This document shows positions 1 through 9,818 of a DNA stretch of 64,000 nucleotides, in pieces; position 1 is the first letter of the stretch, and the number at the start of each line of letters is the position of its first letter. Below the pieces are notes generated by a model. That model was not told the DNA's origin, searched no databases, and saw only the letters and a program-made list of their open reading frames with translations. The position numbers and the translations under genes were made by a program. The stretch comes from Schizochytrium sp. TIO01 (Eukaryota; Sar; Bigyra; Thraustochytrida; Thraustochytriidae): assembly GCA_004764695.1 (NCBI GenBank), contig SMSO01000031.1, positions 5,761,261 through 5,825,260 of the forward strand, written 5' to 3'.

Positions 1-1841
1 GCGCTGCGTTGCGGCGAAGCGGGTCTGAGCCCTCCACAACAAAATTAAGACCTTACTAACCTATTACTTACCTACTAAGTACCTACAGGTCCTAGCCGCC
101 TCTAGAGTAACATGCGAAAGCACTGACCTTGAACGGAGTACAAAGTATAAAACGTTCGGAGCGGAGAGAAGCAAAAGCAACAGCCTCGTAAATGTTACTC
201 TGAAAGAGTAGTAGATTATGACACCTTATGCAAGGAAATTGTTGACGTCAAGCTGCATCTTCCGCTAGCTTGCTAGCTAATTTCAGGTCCTTAACCTCTG
301 GAAAAAAATGCGACATTGAAATGAAGACGGGGTGGTATACTCGACTTGCGAAGCCGACCCGGGCAAACGCTACACAGGTTCTTCAAGATCCGCTGTGTCT
401 TGTTCGCGATTTTGCTTGTGATGTTAGTAGTTTTGCACAGTCTACGTATGACGAAGAGCACACATGGTGCATCGAGCTCAACCCAGTTTCCCCTCTACGT
501 CTCGTGCTGTTCTGCATATTCTGTGCAAGAATCAGTTTTGAGGGTTTAAATCTAGCTCGGGAATGAAGACCAAGTCTGGGTCAAGTTGCCAAATGATTGT
601 CTGGAGAGGAAAGTCAAATTACACGCGCTGTGGTTTACTTATCGTGACGATTTTTTCCCAGTTCGAGCAATACTTTTATATCGGTACTCTCAAAACCACT
701 TCGCAGTATCTATAAGGTGTTTGCCGGTAACCCATGCTTTTGTCTTTGTGCGTTGCTAATTTTCATTAAAGATTTCGTGTCAGGTTCACCACATAATCTT
801 ATGATATATATGTATCTATTTATGGCTCATCGACTACGATTCCAAACTATTCTGCTCTTTACTAAATGCCATAGTGAGCCATTTGGAACAAGCACGAGTT
901 ATTTCAGCATCGACAGGGAACTACTTTTTTGCAGATTGATTTTGTTTTATAATAATAAATTATGACATCTTCAAAGCTGGAAACAACAGCGATGCTTGCA
1001 GTTAAGAAACTCAATTGCATCAGTCCTTCAGGTCAGAACAACCATACCGCCCGTGAGAGCTCTGCCCGATAGCAAGTCAAATCTCTCTGTGCAATTGAGC
1101 CAATGTAAGTCCTCCAACCATCTCAAGTATCAGCTTCAACGCTTCTTCACCCAATCCGAAGACAAAGTTTGTTTCCACGCTAATGACAGTGCTAACTTCA
1201 CACAAGTAAACTGCAAATTTTCACCCGCTCTCACAGACTTTCCCTTGATTGCGCTCGCGCCAGCAAGTTCCAGCCCTCCGCACCTTGCTGCGACCAGAGT
1301 TTTCGTTCATTGAACCATTTTCAGCCTCTTCAACTCAAGTTCATTCAACAAGTGATCCAAAAATCACAATGGATACCATCGTAGTCCCTGTCGTCATATC
1401 TTTCCTTCTCTGAGACTCGCCTGACCTGCCGTAGCCGCCCATAGGTAGGTCCTAGTGGTACACAAGCAATTCTTTTCTCTTTCTCAATTTTAATTAAAAC
1501 TTTGAATTAAAATCACAGTTAACATTGAAATTAAAATTAGAGTTATTAAGAGAAAAAAAAAAGAAAAAAAAAAGAAAAAAAAAAAAGGAAAAGATCCTCT
1601 TGTAAATCAAGAACACGAAGCCCTAGCCACTGCTAGTGTATGTGGTAGGAGGCGGTCCTAACTAGGTACTTTGTTGCTCACCATACAACAAAAGGCCTCA
1701 AAAAAGAACAGGGAGAACAAGGAGAAGAAAAGAAGAAAGGCCGCCGAAGCGGAGCCCAAGCAAAGCCCGAACCAGCCTCGCCGAGCTGCCCTTCGAGCCG
1801 CCCTCGTGCTTCGACACCCCCGACTCGCCCGCCACCTCACG
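1..1841. other. Left-edge intergenic region, no gene recognised
   Basis: No open frame here resembles a known protein. The candidates near 270-566 and 996-1313 lack a convincing ATG start or any recognisable domain. The first 48 bases are GC-rich and open in frame 1 up to a TAA at 46-48, after which the DNA turns AT-rich. They could be the very end of a plus-strand gene lying to the left, but 15 codons cannot prove it. An A-rich tract (listed separately) lies just upstream of the first recognised gene. Confidence 0.5.
1551..1592. repeat. A-rich tract (A8-12 runs broken by single G)
   Basis: Three runs of adenines are separated by single guanines, about 250-290 bp upstream of the ATG at 1842. 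It may be a nucleosome-depleted poly(dA:dT) promoter element of the lipoyl-like gene or simply low-complexity DNA. Confidence 0.7.
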
Positions 1842-2792
1842 ATGATTCCGGCGGCACTGCGAGCGGCCTCCCGCCGCACCTCTCTTGCCGCGCTCCCTCG
1901 CCGCCACAGGTTCCATGCCGGTTCCGTCGCAGTGCTGCGCTCCATGACATCCGCCTCGAGGCCCATCTCGGGCCTCCAAGACGCCCCCGTAGCGGCTCCG
2001 CGTGTAGCTGGTAGCCACTACAGGCTGCTCAGTGGAAGCCCCAACGCAGGCTCGGCCAAGGATCGTGCCGGAGAAGAATCTTCACAGGCTAGTTCTGCAG
2101 ACGGTGACTCAAAATCTAACGCTGACGGTGCCGGAGACAACCTTGAGGCAACGCTTGATGTCGTTGAGCCGTCTGTGGCTGCCGATCCTGAGAAAATGTC
2201 TGGTGAGGACCTTCTCGAGCACGCTGTCAAGATCATCTTGCCGGACGATGGCTACGATGTCTCGAGCGTTGCAACCTGGTACAAGAAGGAGGGCGAGGCC
2301 ATTAAATCCGCAGAGTCTCTCGTGGAGATCGAGACTCCCGAGTTCTCATATGACTTTCAATCGAGCGTGACTGGTGTTCTTGCCAAGATCTTAAAACACG
2401 AGGGTGCCGAAGTCAAGTCTGGCTCTGTGCTCGCGTATATTGGCAAGTCCAACGAAGAGGCTGAGGAAATCTTGGCGTACACGCAGAGTGACGAGTACGC
2501 AGAAATTCGCCGCCTCAAGAAAAAACGGGCTGAGGATGCTGAGAAGGAGGACCTCCCACAATCTGAGGAAACCCAGGCTGCCAAGAAGGAGGCTGCTGTT
2601 GATGATGTGCGTTCGTTTTTGCACGGTTTGGAAGGTGATATGAGCGTATATGCAGACAAACTCATCGATGAGGGCTTTGATACGCTTGGGGCACTTGGAA
2701 CGCTCACCATGGAAGATCTCAAGGAGCTCGAGATTAAAAAGGGTCATGCGAGACTCATCCTCCAGGGCGTTGAGGACCTGAAGAAGAAGTGA
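1842..2792 (+). CDS. Mitochondrial lipoyl-like domain / SAM domain fusion protein
   Basis: The protein is 316 aa from the first in-frame ATG; the open frame extends upstream to 1671 but only from a TTG, so 1842 is the chosen start. Residues 1-40 are rich in R, S and A with no acidic residue, a typical mitochondrial presequence. Residues 60-128 are acidic low complexity. Residues 129-203 align by eye with the lipoyl/biotinyl fold of 2-oxoacid dehydrogenase E2 proteins (ILPDDGYDVSSVATWYKKEG, then LVEIETPEFSYDF, then GVLAKILKHEGAEV). The lipoyl-carrying lysine of the usual ETDKA motif is replaced by Glu167 (ETPEF), so the domain probably cannot be lipoylated. A charged, probably helical linker (205-250) leads to a C-terminal SAM domain (253-315; GFDTLGALGTLTMEDLKEL, then GHARLI). 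No E3-binding or acyltransferase domain follows. A role as a non-catalytic scaffold or adaptor in mitochondria is inference. It is convergent with the esterase/amidohydrolase gene. Confidence 0.8.
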   Translation: MIPAALRAASRRTSLAALPRRHRFHAGSVAVLRSMTSASRPISGLQDAPVAAPRVAGSHYRLLSGSPNAGSAKDRAGEESSQASSADGDSKSNADGAGDNLEATLDVVEPSVAADPEKMSGEDLLEHAVKIILPDDGYDVSSVATWYKKEGEAIKSAESLVEIETPEFSYDFQSSVTGVLAKILKHEGAEVKSGSVLAYIGKSNEEAEEILAYTQSDEYAEIRRLKKKRAEDAEKEDLPQSEETQAAKKEAAVDDVRSFLHGLEGDMSVYADKLIDEGFDTLGALGTLTMEDLKELEIKKGHARLILQGVEDLKKK

Positions 2793-3534
2793 GATTCGTG
2801 AAGGGTTTTGGATCATGAAGGCATAAACACACCGCGACGACGATGACGGAGATATACCTGGGTACCTACTGTTGGAGGGTCTCACCTTTTCTATGAATTG
2901 CCGTAATCTGCTGGTCTTGCCTGAGTGCAAGCTGAAACACGTGCATATGCATAAAATCACAAAGAGGTTGAAATAACTACTACTTATCATAAACGCGGGG
3001 TCATTAAATATCCAGCTGGTCGACCAGCTGCTAACTGAGGCCCTCACAAATATTGATGTTACATGGTTTTTTAGATGTTTGCGCACTTGGCTCCCCTGTA
3101 CAGCCTCTTAGATCGAAGTGCATGGGGTTGCGTTGTCCTTGAAGCCGGATTTTGTATTTGTTAATGGCCATGTCCCAACTCTCCTCCAAGAACGGTTCCT
3201 GCATTTCAAACTAAAAATAAAAGTTACAAAACGAAAGAAATGAAATATAAAAAGATTCAAATTTATGTATTCAACAATCTTCACATGCCACATACGTGCC
3301 GCATACACAGGCTTGAACCATCTCATGAGAGGCACTAAGCGGAAAAGAAGACAGATTTTTACAGACAATGGGCTGACATCTTTCATACAGTTTTATTTTT
3401 AATTTTTTAAATCAATCTTGATGGGTAAGATCATGTATTGCGCATACGTATGATGTTGAGTGCTTCGTGATTGTAAATTGATTTTTCCTCCCTCTAGAAT
3501 CGATTACCTTGAACATCACCAATGGTTACGTAGC
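2793..3534. other. Convergent intergenic region
   Basis: The 3' ends of two converging genes meet here. The region holds an 18-bp perfect palindrome (3013-3030, listed separately) and AT-rich sequence towards 3400. Open frames on the minus strand overlap the end of the upstream gene and show no recognisable domain. Confidence 0.5.
3013..3030. repeat. 18-bp perfect palindrome between convergent genes
   Basis: The sequence CAGCTGGTCGACCAGCTG is identical to its reverse complement. It can form a cruciform or RNA hairpin and contains two CAGCTG E-box-like hexamers. Its place between two converging 3' ends would suit a bidirectional transcription stop or RNA-end signal, which is inference. Confidence 0.75.
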
Positions 3535-6141
3535 TTACGCGTGCGTGTGGTGATGGTGGCATCCACACGTCAGGTGATCACGAAAACGACCGGCCTTACC
3601 CTCGATGTAAGGTCCTGACTGGTGAATCACGGACGCCACAGAGGGTCCAGGGCCATCATGAAGGCGAGCCTTGCCAGCAACAAAAACTTGCGTCACTTGC
3701 GCGGTTAAAAGCCGCTTGGGGTCTTCGGCGATATTTTCAGACACAACTGTGAGATCAGCAGCAAATCCTGGCTCAATGCGTCCACGAGTTGTCTCTTGTC
3801 GGGCAGCAAAATTTGCACCCAAAGTGTAAAGCTCCAAGGCTTGGACAAAGGTCAAGGTTTCAGTATCATGGAAAACCTCGGCATTCTCACGATCGTGTGA
3901 AGACGGTCGATAGATAGCATCATACATACCAAGAAGAGGTGCACAGCATTCTACCGGTGCATCGGATGAACCACTCACTTGAATTCCAGAGTTGATCAGA
4001 GTCTTCCAGGCATAAGAGTACTTGAGCTGCTCACCATGTACGCGTTCTTTGACCCATGCTGCATCTGTTGGTACAAACGTTGGCTGGATATTAGCAATGA
4101 CCCCACCTTGGGCCATTTGCTCAACGAGATCTGGACCCAAAATTTGGCAATGTGTCAACACAGGACGGTCCTTGGGGCCAAGGCCAGCACTACGGAATGC
4201 TTTGAGTGTGCATTGCGCTGCGTAATCACCGATAGCGTGCGCTTCAATCCGCAAATTCTGCTTGGATGCCTCAGTGACCATACGCAACAATTCTGCAGGG
4301 TCGTGGACGAGGATACCACGGTGATCTGGAGTTGACGATGGGGTAGAATCTTGATGACCAGACTCGCTCTGTTTACTATCGTCAAGATTCCGCAAAGCGG
4401 CAGTATTGGATCCAAGGGCACCATCAGTGAATTTTTTCACCCGGTCTACAGCCAGCATACCAGTAGAGCTTGCCCAGGGGCCATCAATTTCACCAAGTAA
4501 AGGAGTAAGTTGCACACGCAGAGGAAGTTTACCCTCTTGATCAAGCTTACGATATACTTCAAGAGTAGCTTCGTCATTGGTTTCTACACCGGTAAGTCCA
4601 TGACGGAGGCACTCATTGAGACCTTCCGTGACAGATTGTGCAAGGATTGCAGGATTTGTCTCCTTAACGTGAGCAACAACGGCCTCTGTAGCACGTTCAC
4701 GGAGTACACCTGTTGCTTCGCCTGTAATAGGGTCGGTGTCAATTTGCCCACCTGCTACAGGTTTGGGGTTTGTAATGGAGATATGAGCTGCCTCCAGTGC
4801 ACCTGTATTTGCCACTAGAATGTGCAAGCACACACGCCACAGTACAACCTTGGTACCTTCCGGAACAACCTCATCAAGGTCTTGACGAGTGGGGAGAATC
4901 CCACCCATCTTTTCGTGATCCCAACCTGTGCCCAGAATCCACTTTCGATCCGGGTTCGCAGCAGCGAACTTGGCTAGACGTTGCTTGAGCTCAGAAATAC
5001 TTTTGCATCCGAGTAAATCCAAGTTGCGTTTCTTTTCACCAAGCTGGTACACATGGATATGCGCATCAACGAGGCCGGGCAGTACATAGCCACCTTGGAG
5101 GTCATGGACTTGCTGTTTTAATTCCTCTTTCTTATCTGCTGTTTCATCTGCATCTGGTGCGTTCTGTAATAAGGTCGGCACAGGACGGAGATCACTGATC
5201 TTTCCATCTCGGAGTACTAGTTCATGGTCCAAATCAGTAAAGGCGCAGGTTTCCCATTGCCAAAAGTGACCATTACGAAGAATGAGCTCTTCGCCCTTCT
5301 TCTCGTCAGCGTGCGGCGTGTTTGCATCTTGACCATCTTGGCCTCGGAAAAATGACACCAGTTGGGCAAGAGGAGAAGAAGAGGAAATATCAGGCGACGC
5401 GGGGGGTACTTGCTCTGCAGTAATAGTGGAGGGGTATGTAGGCATTTTCATGTGCGAGGGAAGTTGCATCTTGATCATTGCTGGAACCCACTGAGGAAGC
5501 TTCTTGGTCACGGTCTTCATGACAAGTGTGAATACCATCTTTTGACCTTCGGGGGAGAAATGCAAGCCATCCGAAAGCAACGCCGTCAAGTTCGCACACG
5601 TGTAAAGCGTTGAAAATAAGTCAACCACAATAACATTATCGACCTCTGCAAAAGTTTCAACACACAGCCTTGCGTAATTCTTGGTGTTCGCATTAGTGCG
5701 TTCGAGCTGGCCTGTAGCCTTATCTCCATATTTCTTACGTTGATGCTCAAGTCGCATACCCTCATCCACCGGTGGTGGTGTAAGAACTAAAATCTTCACT
5801 TGGCGCTCCTTATCCTTGATCATTTGCACCATAGCTTTCAGATTTTCGCAGTACTCGTCCAAAGGCACAAATTGTTTGGCTCCAGTTGTGCTGAGGACAG
5901 CATCGTTAGCACCGATCCAGATAATCGCTAATTCGCTGTCGACTCCAGATTTTACGGGCGGAAGCTGCTCCAAGAGATTGCCCAGGCCTGCGCGAAGCCA
6001 TCTTGAGTTATACCCCGAGAAACCACGTACCACGACATCCGCTCGACCGGTGAACACTGACGCAAGTCTGTTGCACCAACCTCCCTCCTCGCCGCCGCCG
6101 CGGGCTACAAGGCTATCGCCAAACACCGAGATGCGTTTCAT
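3535..6141 (-). CDS. SGNH/GDSL esterase fused to YtcJ-like amidohydrolase
   Basis: The protein is 868 aa from the ATG at 6141; the frame extends six codons further only from a TTG. Residues 4-215 form an SGNH/GDSL hydrolase like isoamyl-acetate esterase: block I FGDS with nucleophile Ser10, a GFSGYNSRW segment, IGANDA with Asn79, and SDGLHFSPEG with Asp191 and His194. After a low-complexity linker (235-285), residues 285-830 form an amidohydrolase family 3 enzyme (YtcJ or N-substituted formamide deformylase type): PGLVDAHIH with metal ligands His361/His363, KFTDGALGS with the likely carboxylated lysine about 569, HAIGD with His635, THCQ with His664, and SGSSDAPV with Asp727. All key residues of both domains look present, so both activities (ester hydrolysis and metal-dependent amide or formamide hydrolysis) are plausible. 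The protein ends in a Cys/His cluster, CGCHHHHTHA. No signal peptide is obvious, so it is probably cytosolic. The substrate is unknown. The reading frame is uninterrupted across the fusion. Confidence 0.9.
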   Translation of the reverse strand: MKRISVFGDSLVARGGGEEGGWCNRLASVFTGRADVVVRGFSGYNSRWLRAGLGNLLEQLPPVKSGVDSELAIIWIGANDAVLSTTGAKQFVPLDEYCENLKAMVQMIKDKERQVKILVLTPPPVDEGMRLEHQRKKYGDKATGQLERTNANTKNYARLCVETFAEVDNVIVVDLFSTLYTCANLTALLSDGLHFSPEGQKMVFTLVMKTVTKKLPQWVPAMIKMQLPSHMKMPTYPSTITAEQVPPASPDISSSSPLAQLVSFFRGQDGQDANTPHADEKKGEELILRNGHFWQWETCAFTDLDHELVLRDGKISDLRPVPTLLQNAPDADETADKKEELKQQVHDLQGGYVLPGLVDAHIHVYQLGEKKRNLDLLGCKSISELKQRLAKFAAANPDRKWILGTGWDHEKMGGILPTRQDLDEVVPEGTKVVLWRVCLHILVANTGALEAAHISITNPKPVAGGQIDTDPITGEATGVLRERATEAVVAHVKETNPAILAQSVTEGLNECLRHGLTGVETNDEATLEVYRKLDQEGKLPLRVQLTPLLGEIDGPWASSTGMLAVDRVKKFTDGALGSNTAALRNLDDSKQSESGHQDSTPSSTPDHRGILVHDPAELLRMVTEASKQNLRIEAHAIGDYAAQCTLKAFRSAGLGPKDRPVLTHCQILGPDLVEQMAQGGVIANIQPTFVPTDAAWVKERVHGEQLKYSYAWKTLINSGIQVSGSSDAPVECCAPLLGMYDAIYRPSSHDRENAEVFHDTETLTFVQALELYTLGANFAARQETTRGRIEPGFAADLTVVSENIAEDPKRLLTAQVTQVFVAGKARLHDGPGPSVASVIHQSGPYIEGKAGRFRDHLTCGCHHHHTHA

Positions 6142-9100
6142 GCTTGGCTTATGTCTCAAGCCTGTCTCAAACGAGTCGTGCTCAGTTTTGGATTTGATCA
6201 GGGTTGATCTTGGCTTATCTTCAATTTTGATTCTACTTTGTGAATCCTTTCAAGAATTTACAAATCTTTCTTTCTTTTGTTTTGTTTCATTTCGTTTCTT
6301 TCACTTCCACTAACTAAAGCAAACTACCACGGGTTGCTTTACTACTATGATTTAGCTTGAGAGGCACATAGCTAATTTCATTAGTCTGGTGGGACCGCAC
6401 CACGCGCACGGAGTTTTGTAGCAAAAGGTCAAAATCTTTTTCTCTTAACTTAAAAAATAAATTTATATGTTATATATATAATGAACTTTTAAAATAAAAT
6501 TGTATATAAAATGAACTAAGCCTACTCATTGCTATTGTAACCCTATGTAATAGTGGAACATGAGATGGACCAGTACTACTACAGTATCAAATATCAAGCC
6601 CTATAGATCGAGGGATTCGAAGCGCGATAAAAGAAAAGTAAAGGTAAGAAATATGAGAAATAAAAAAAATGTTCTTTCTCAACTTGAAAGGCGGAATCTC
6701 CTTCAATGAATTCCAATTGTGCAAATTAATTCCCTTTCGCGATCCAATTCGGTTGCTGGGCTTCTGCAGGCACCGGCAGAAGCGAGAAGCCCATGCGCGG
6801 AGGCGACTGGGCTGCGAATTGAGCCGGTCGGCCACGAGGGCTTGTGTCGCCCTAGACGCGGAAATTTCTGCAGCGGCGGGTTGTCCCGAGATGACGAACG
6901 CACAGTAATGAGCCAACGTGAAACAGAACCCGAACTAGCCACGAGTTTTGAAGTCTTCAGCTTTCCTGCGAGACTCCCATGCGCTGCTTCAACTTGCAGG
7001 TGCCAGCGCGCGTGCAAGTGCTTTGCGGTGAGCATGTCACTCACCACCCAGGTAGCTCACCCGCATCACAAACAAAGCGTTCGTTGGCTGTCTGCTTCGA
7101 GGGAGGAGGTTAGCGAACTAGGATCGAAGTGTTGCAGCGTTTTCACAAATGCTGCGCTAAGGCCGAGGTGAAGCCCAGGCAGCGTTCATGGGTCTTCAAG
7201 TTATCTTCGGATTGTGTAAAACATACGTAGATACCTGCGAAAGGCGGAAGGTGGTTGGTTCCCTGCTCAAGTTGCCGCAGCACTGACTCATTGGGTAATA
7301 GTAGGTACCCACCGCGCATGGTACCAGATAGTACAGGCATTATTGCAAAAAGGAACTAGCTGTGAGAACTGCACAGAAATATCCGCGATTTAGAAGATGA
7401 TAGTGAGCGAAGGTACTTCGGGGGAAGCGTGACTCGTGTGGTGCAATGCAGCACAACTCAGCAAGGCCATGGGGTAAACCAGCAGGGTATTGCGAAAGTG
7501 GAGATTAAATCTGCTCATCATACCATGTGTATGATCTGACAACCACCCCGAGATATACCTTGCTTGTGAGCACTATGGCCTCGCTCTTATCTTTGAAAAG
7601 ATTAAGGTTAAAGTTCCGATAGGTTCTTTGCAAAATGGCTCAAGAGCCTCCGCATTTCACAAGTTGAGGCAGGCACAGCTAAGTTTTTGATTGCAAAGGA
7701 TTATCTTGCAGACAATCACGTTAAGTGAGTGTAGTAGCAACAACAATGCAATGTACGGAAGAAACTAGAAGCGTCCTCTGTAGTAAGTAAGCACCAATAA
7801 ATTGACTGATTTGCCTTCAAAGTTTGGCGTCGCAAATATTCTATACCGCACTTCACTGGCCATGGTGTTTCCTGCCAACCTCAATTCCTTGGCTCGGTCG
7901 TCTCCATCAGCCAGCCTCGCAGCCACCTTTCCACTTTCCCCCCATATTCCACTCTGTCATTCTCTAGAGCTAGCTAGAGGATGTATCATCATAAATTTAC
8001 TGTACATTAAAATACACCCTCCACATCGTATTAAAACCTTTAAAATACAGCGTGACGAAGTAGTCGGTAACCGACTCGACCCCAACTATGGGTATTAATA
8101 CGCATAATTGTGCTAGCTGGTAGGTAGTATTGTAAAGAGCTGGATTTATACTGAATTGATCTTTTCTTGAGAAGAAGATATTTTACTGCGCCATGTAATT
8201 ACTATAAGTTTAGATTTTTAAAGGCTGCTTTTGGATGTTTTAGGTGTTTTCAAATTGGCTTGATTTTGAAATTGAGGATTGATTTTCGAATTTGAGCTCT
8301 TAAGGCAGTTCAGGATCGCTCCCGCCACTGCTCCGTGCCGCTTCGAGGGTGGCGCCCCCCGCGGTGGACCGCTCCGATCGCTCCCACGCACCTCGCTGCC
8401 GCTCTTTCTCTGAGCAGCGTCAGCCTGTTTCCTTGGGTCACTCTTTTCTGCCTCAGGTTGGCCATCCAGGGAAGGACAGTCTGCCGGTATCCAACGCTGT
8501 TCCTTAAACCGCCCGGTCTCGGCTTCTTCCGCACGCCCAGCGCCTTATTATTGGGCTGTTGACGTTGCTCCTTGGACCTTTGTCTCTAGTGCCTTGAGAC
8601 CCTTCTCCTCGCAATCCGGCGCCTTCAGCTGTGTTTCCAACGAATATCCAACCTCATCTAGTTGTCAGCTTCGGGGCTCTATTTCTTCTTCGCCTTTCGT
8701 ATCGCTGTGCTTTGGGCTACTTCTTGCTACAGAGTGAATTTCCTACCGCCTGATATCTTCTGGCCAGGCCTAATCTAGTGCTCTGGAGACAGTTTCGTCT
8801 TCGAGGTGAGACTAGCTGGATACACATATAATAAAAGCACATACTATATATATAGCAGATAGATCATTTCAATTCGTCTGCTTTTACGAATACCTGGAGC
8901 TGTATACGATCGGTACAGCAAGCGCGCTCGCCTTTGTTAGATTAAGTCGATTGACCACCTCTCAGGGTTCTTCTGCAGTAGTGTGGAGATAGTACTTGAT
9001 AAATTCCAGGTACATTGGTTCGGGACATTGCTCGTTTGGGAGGAGATCTTCAATCAAATTTATCCACCCCCTAGACATCTATATATCTACCGATCTAAGA

Positions 9101-9180
9101 AGAAAGCTTGAAACGTGCATTTCTTCATAGCTCGTAGCTCGTGGCGTGGGCTCGCTGCGATATATCTCTCGTGACTCAGT

Positions 9181-9211
<31 letters not shown>

Positions 9212-9818
9212 CTAGGTCTCTGGCGTTGAAATTGAGCTTGTAAAACCCATCCTCGTGTTTGCATCTATTTGGGATATTCATCGTAGACGAGAAAGTCGAC
9301 TGGCCGCTATCGACCGCCACTAGGCGCCGTGTGGACCTGGACATCTTTCTTGCACCGATACAACATAGCTCGAGCAGGTTTTTTCTATTTGCCATATCTA
9401 TCTCCTGTCACTTATCTATTTAGGCTAGGCTATCAGAGTTCTGGGAACTTGGGATTGCAAAAGTGTACTTAGGTGTAGAACTGTAGAGCGAACTCCCTTC
9501 GTGGCAAGTTTCGTTGCAGCCTGTTGGATTATTGGGTGTAGTGCTCTGCGAGACAAGCAGTCTCAGGAACCCGCTCCACGCCCACCTGCTGACGGCAGGT
9601 ACTATCAGGAGAGCATAAAAACTCTCATCACAACAAATTAAGGACCTGCAAAGAACGCTGAGAGTTCTTCCTTTGATCGCTGGCTTTGTTCGTTTGCCCT
9701 GGAGGCCAACGAGCTAATAAGCGAGTGAGTTAAAAAAATACAAAAATACAGAGGATCTACAAAGCAGCAGAATTAGTAGCAGCCGGGACCGCTAAAGGCT
9801 AGAGTAGCTCACAAGACC
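6142..9818. other. Intergenic region, no gene recognised
   Basis: About 3.7 kb separate the divergent esterase/amidohydrolase and myosin genes. Open frames near 6719-7171 and 8335-8562 lack recognisable domains. A 102-codon minus-strand frame with an ATG (9087-9395) carries a serine run that is only the translation of the CTG repeat; I do not call it a gene. The last few hundred bases probably hold the myosin promoter and 5' UTR. Confidence 0.5.
9183..9211. repeat. (CTG)n trinucleotide repeat
   Basis: About nine to ten CTG/GCT units lie 600 bp upstream of the myosin start. They read as poly-Ser, poly-Ala or poly-Gln in other frames, which explains a spurious open frame on the minus strand. 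Confidence 0.9.

Noticed and set aside
9087-9395. A 102-codon minus-strand ORF with an ATG and a poly-Ser run
   Set aside because: The serine run is the CTG repeat; the rest shows no recognisable domain and overlaps the likely myosin upstream region.
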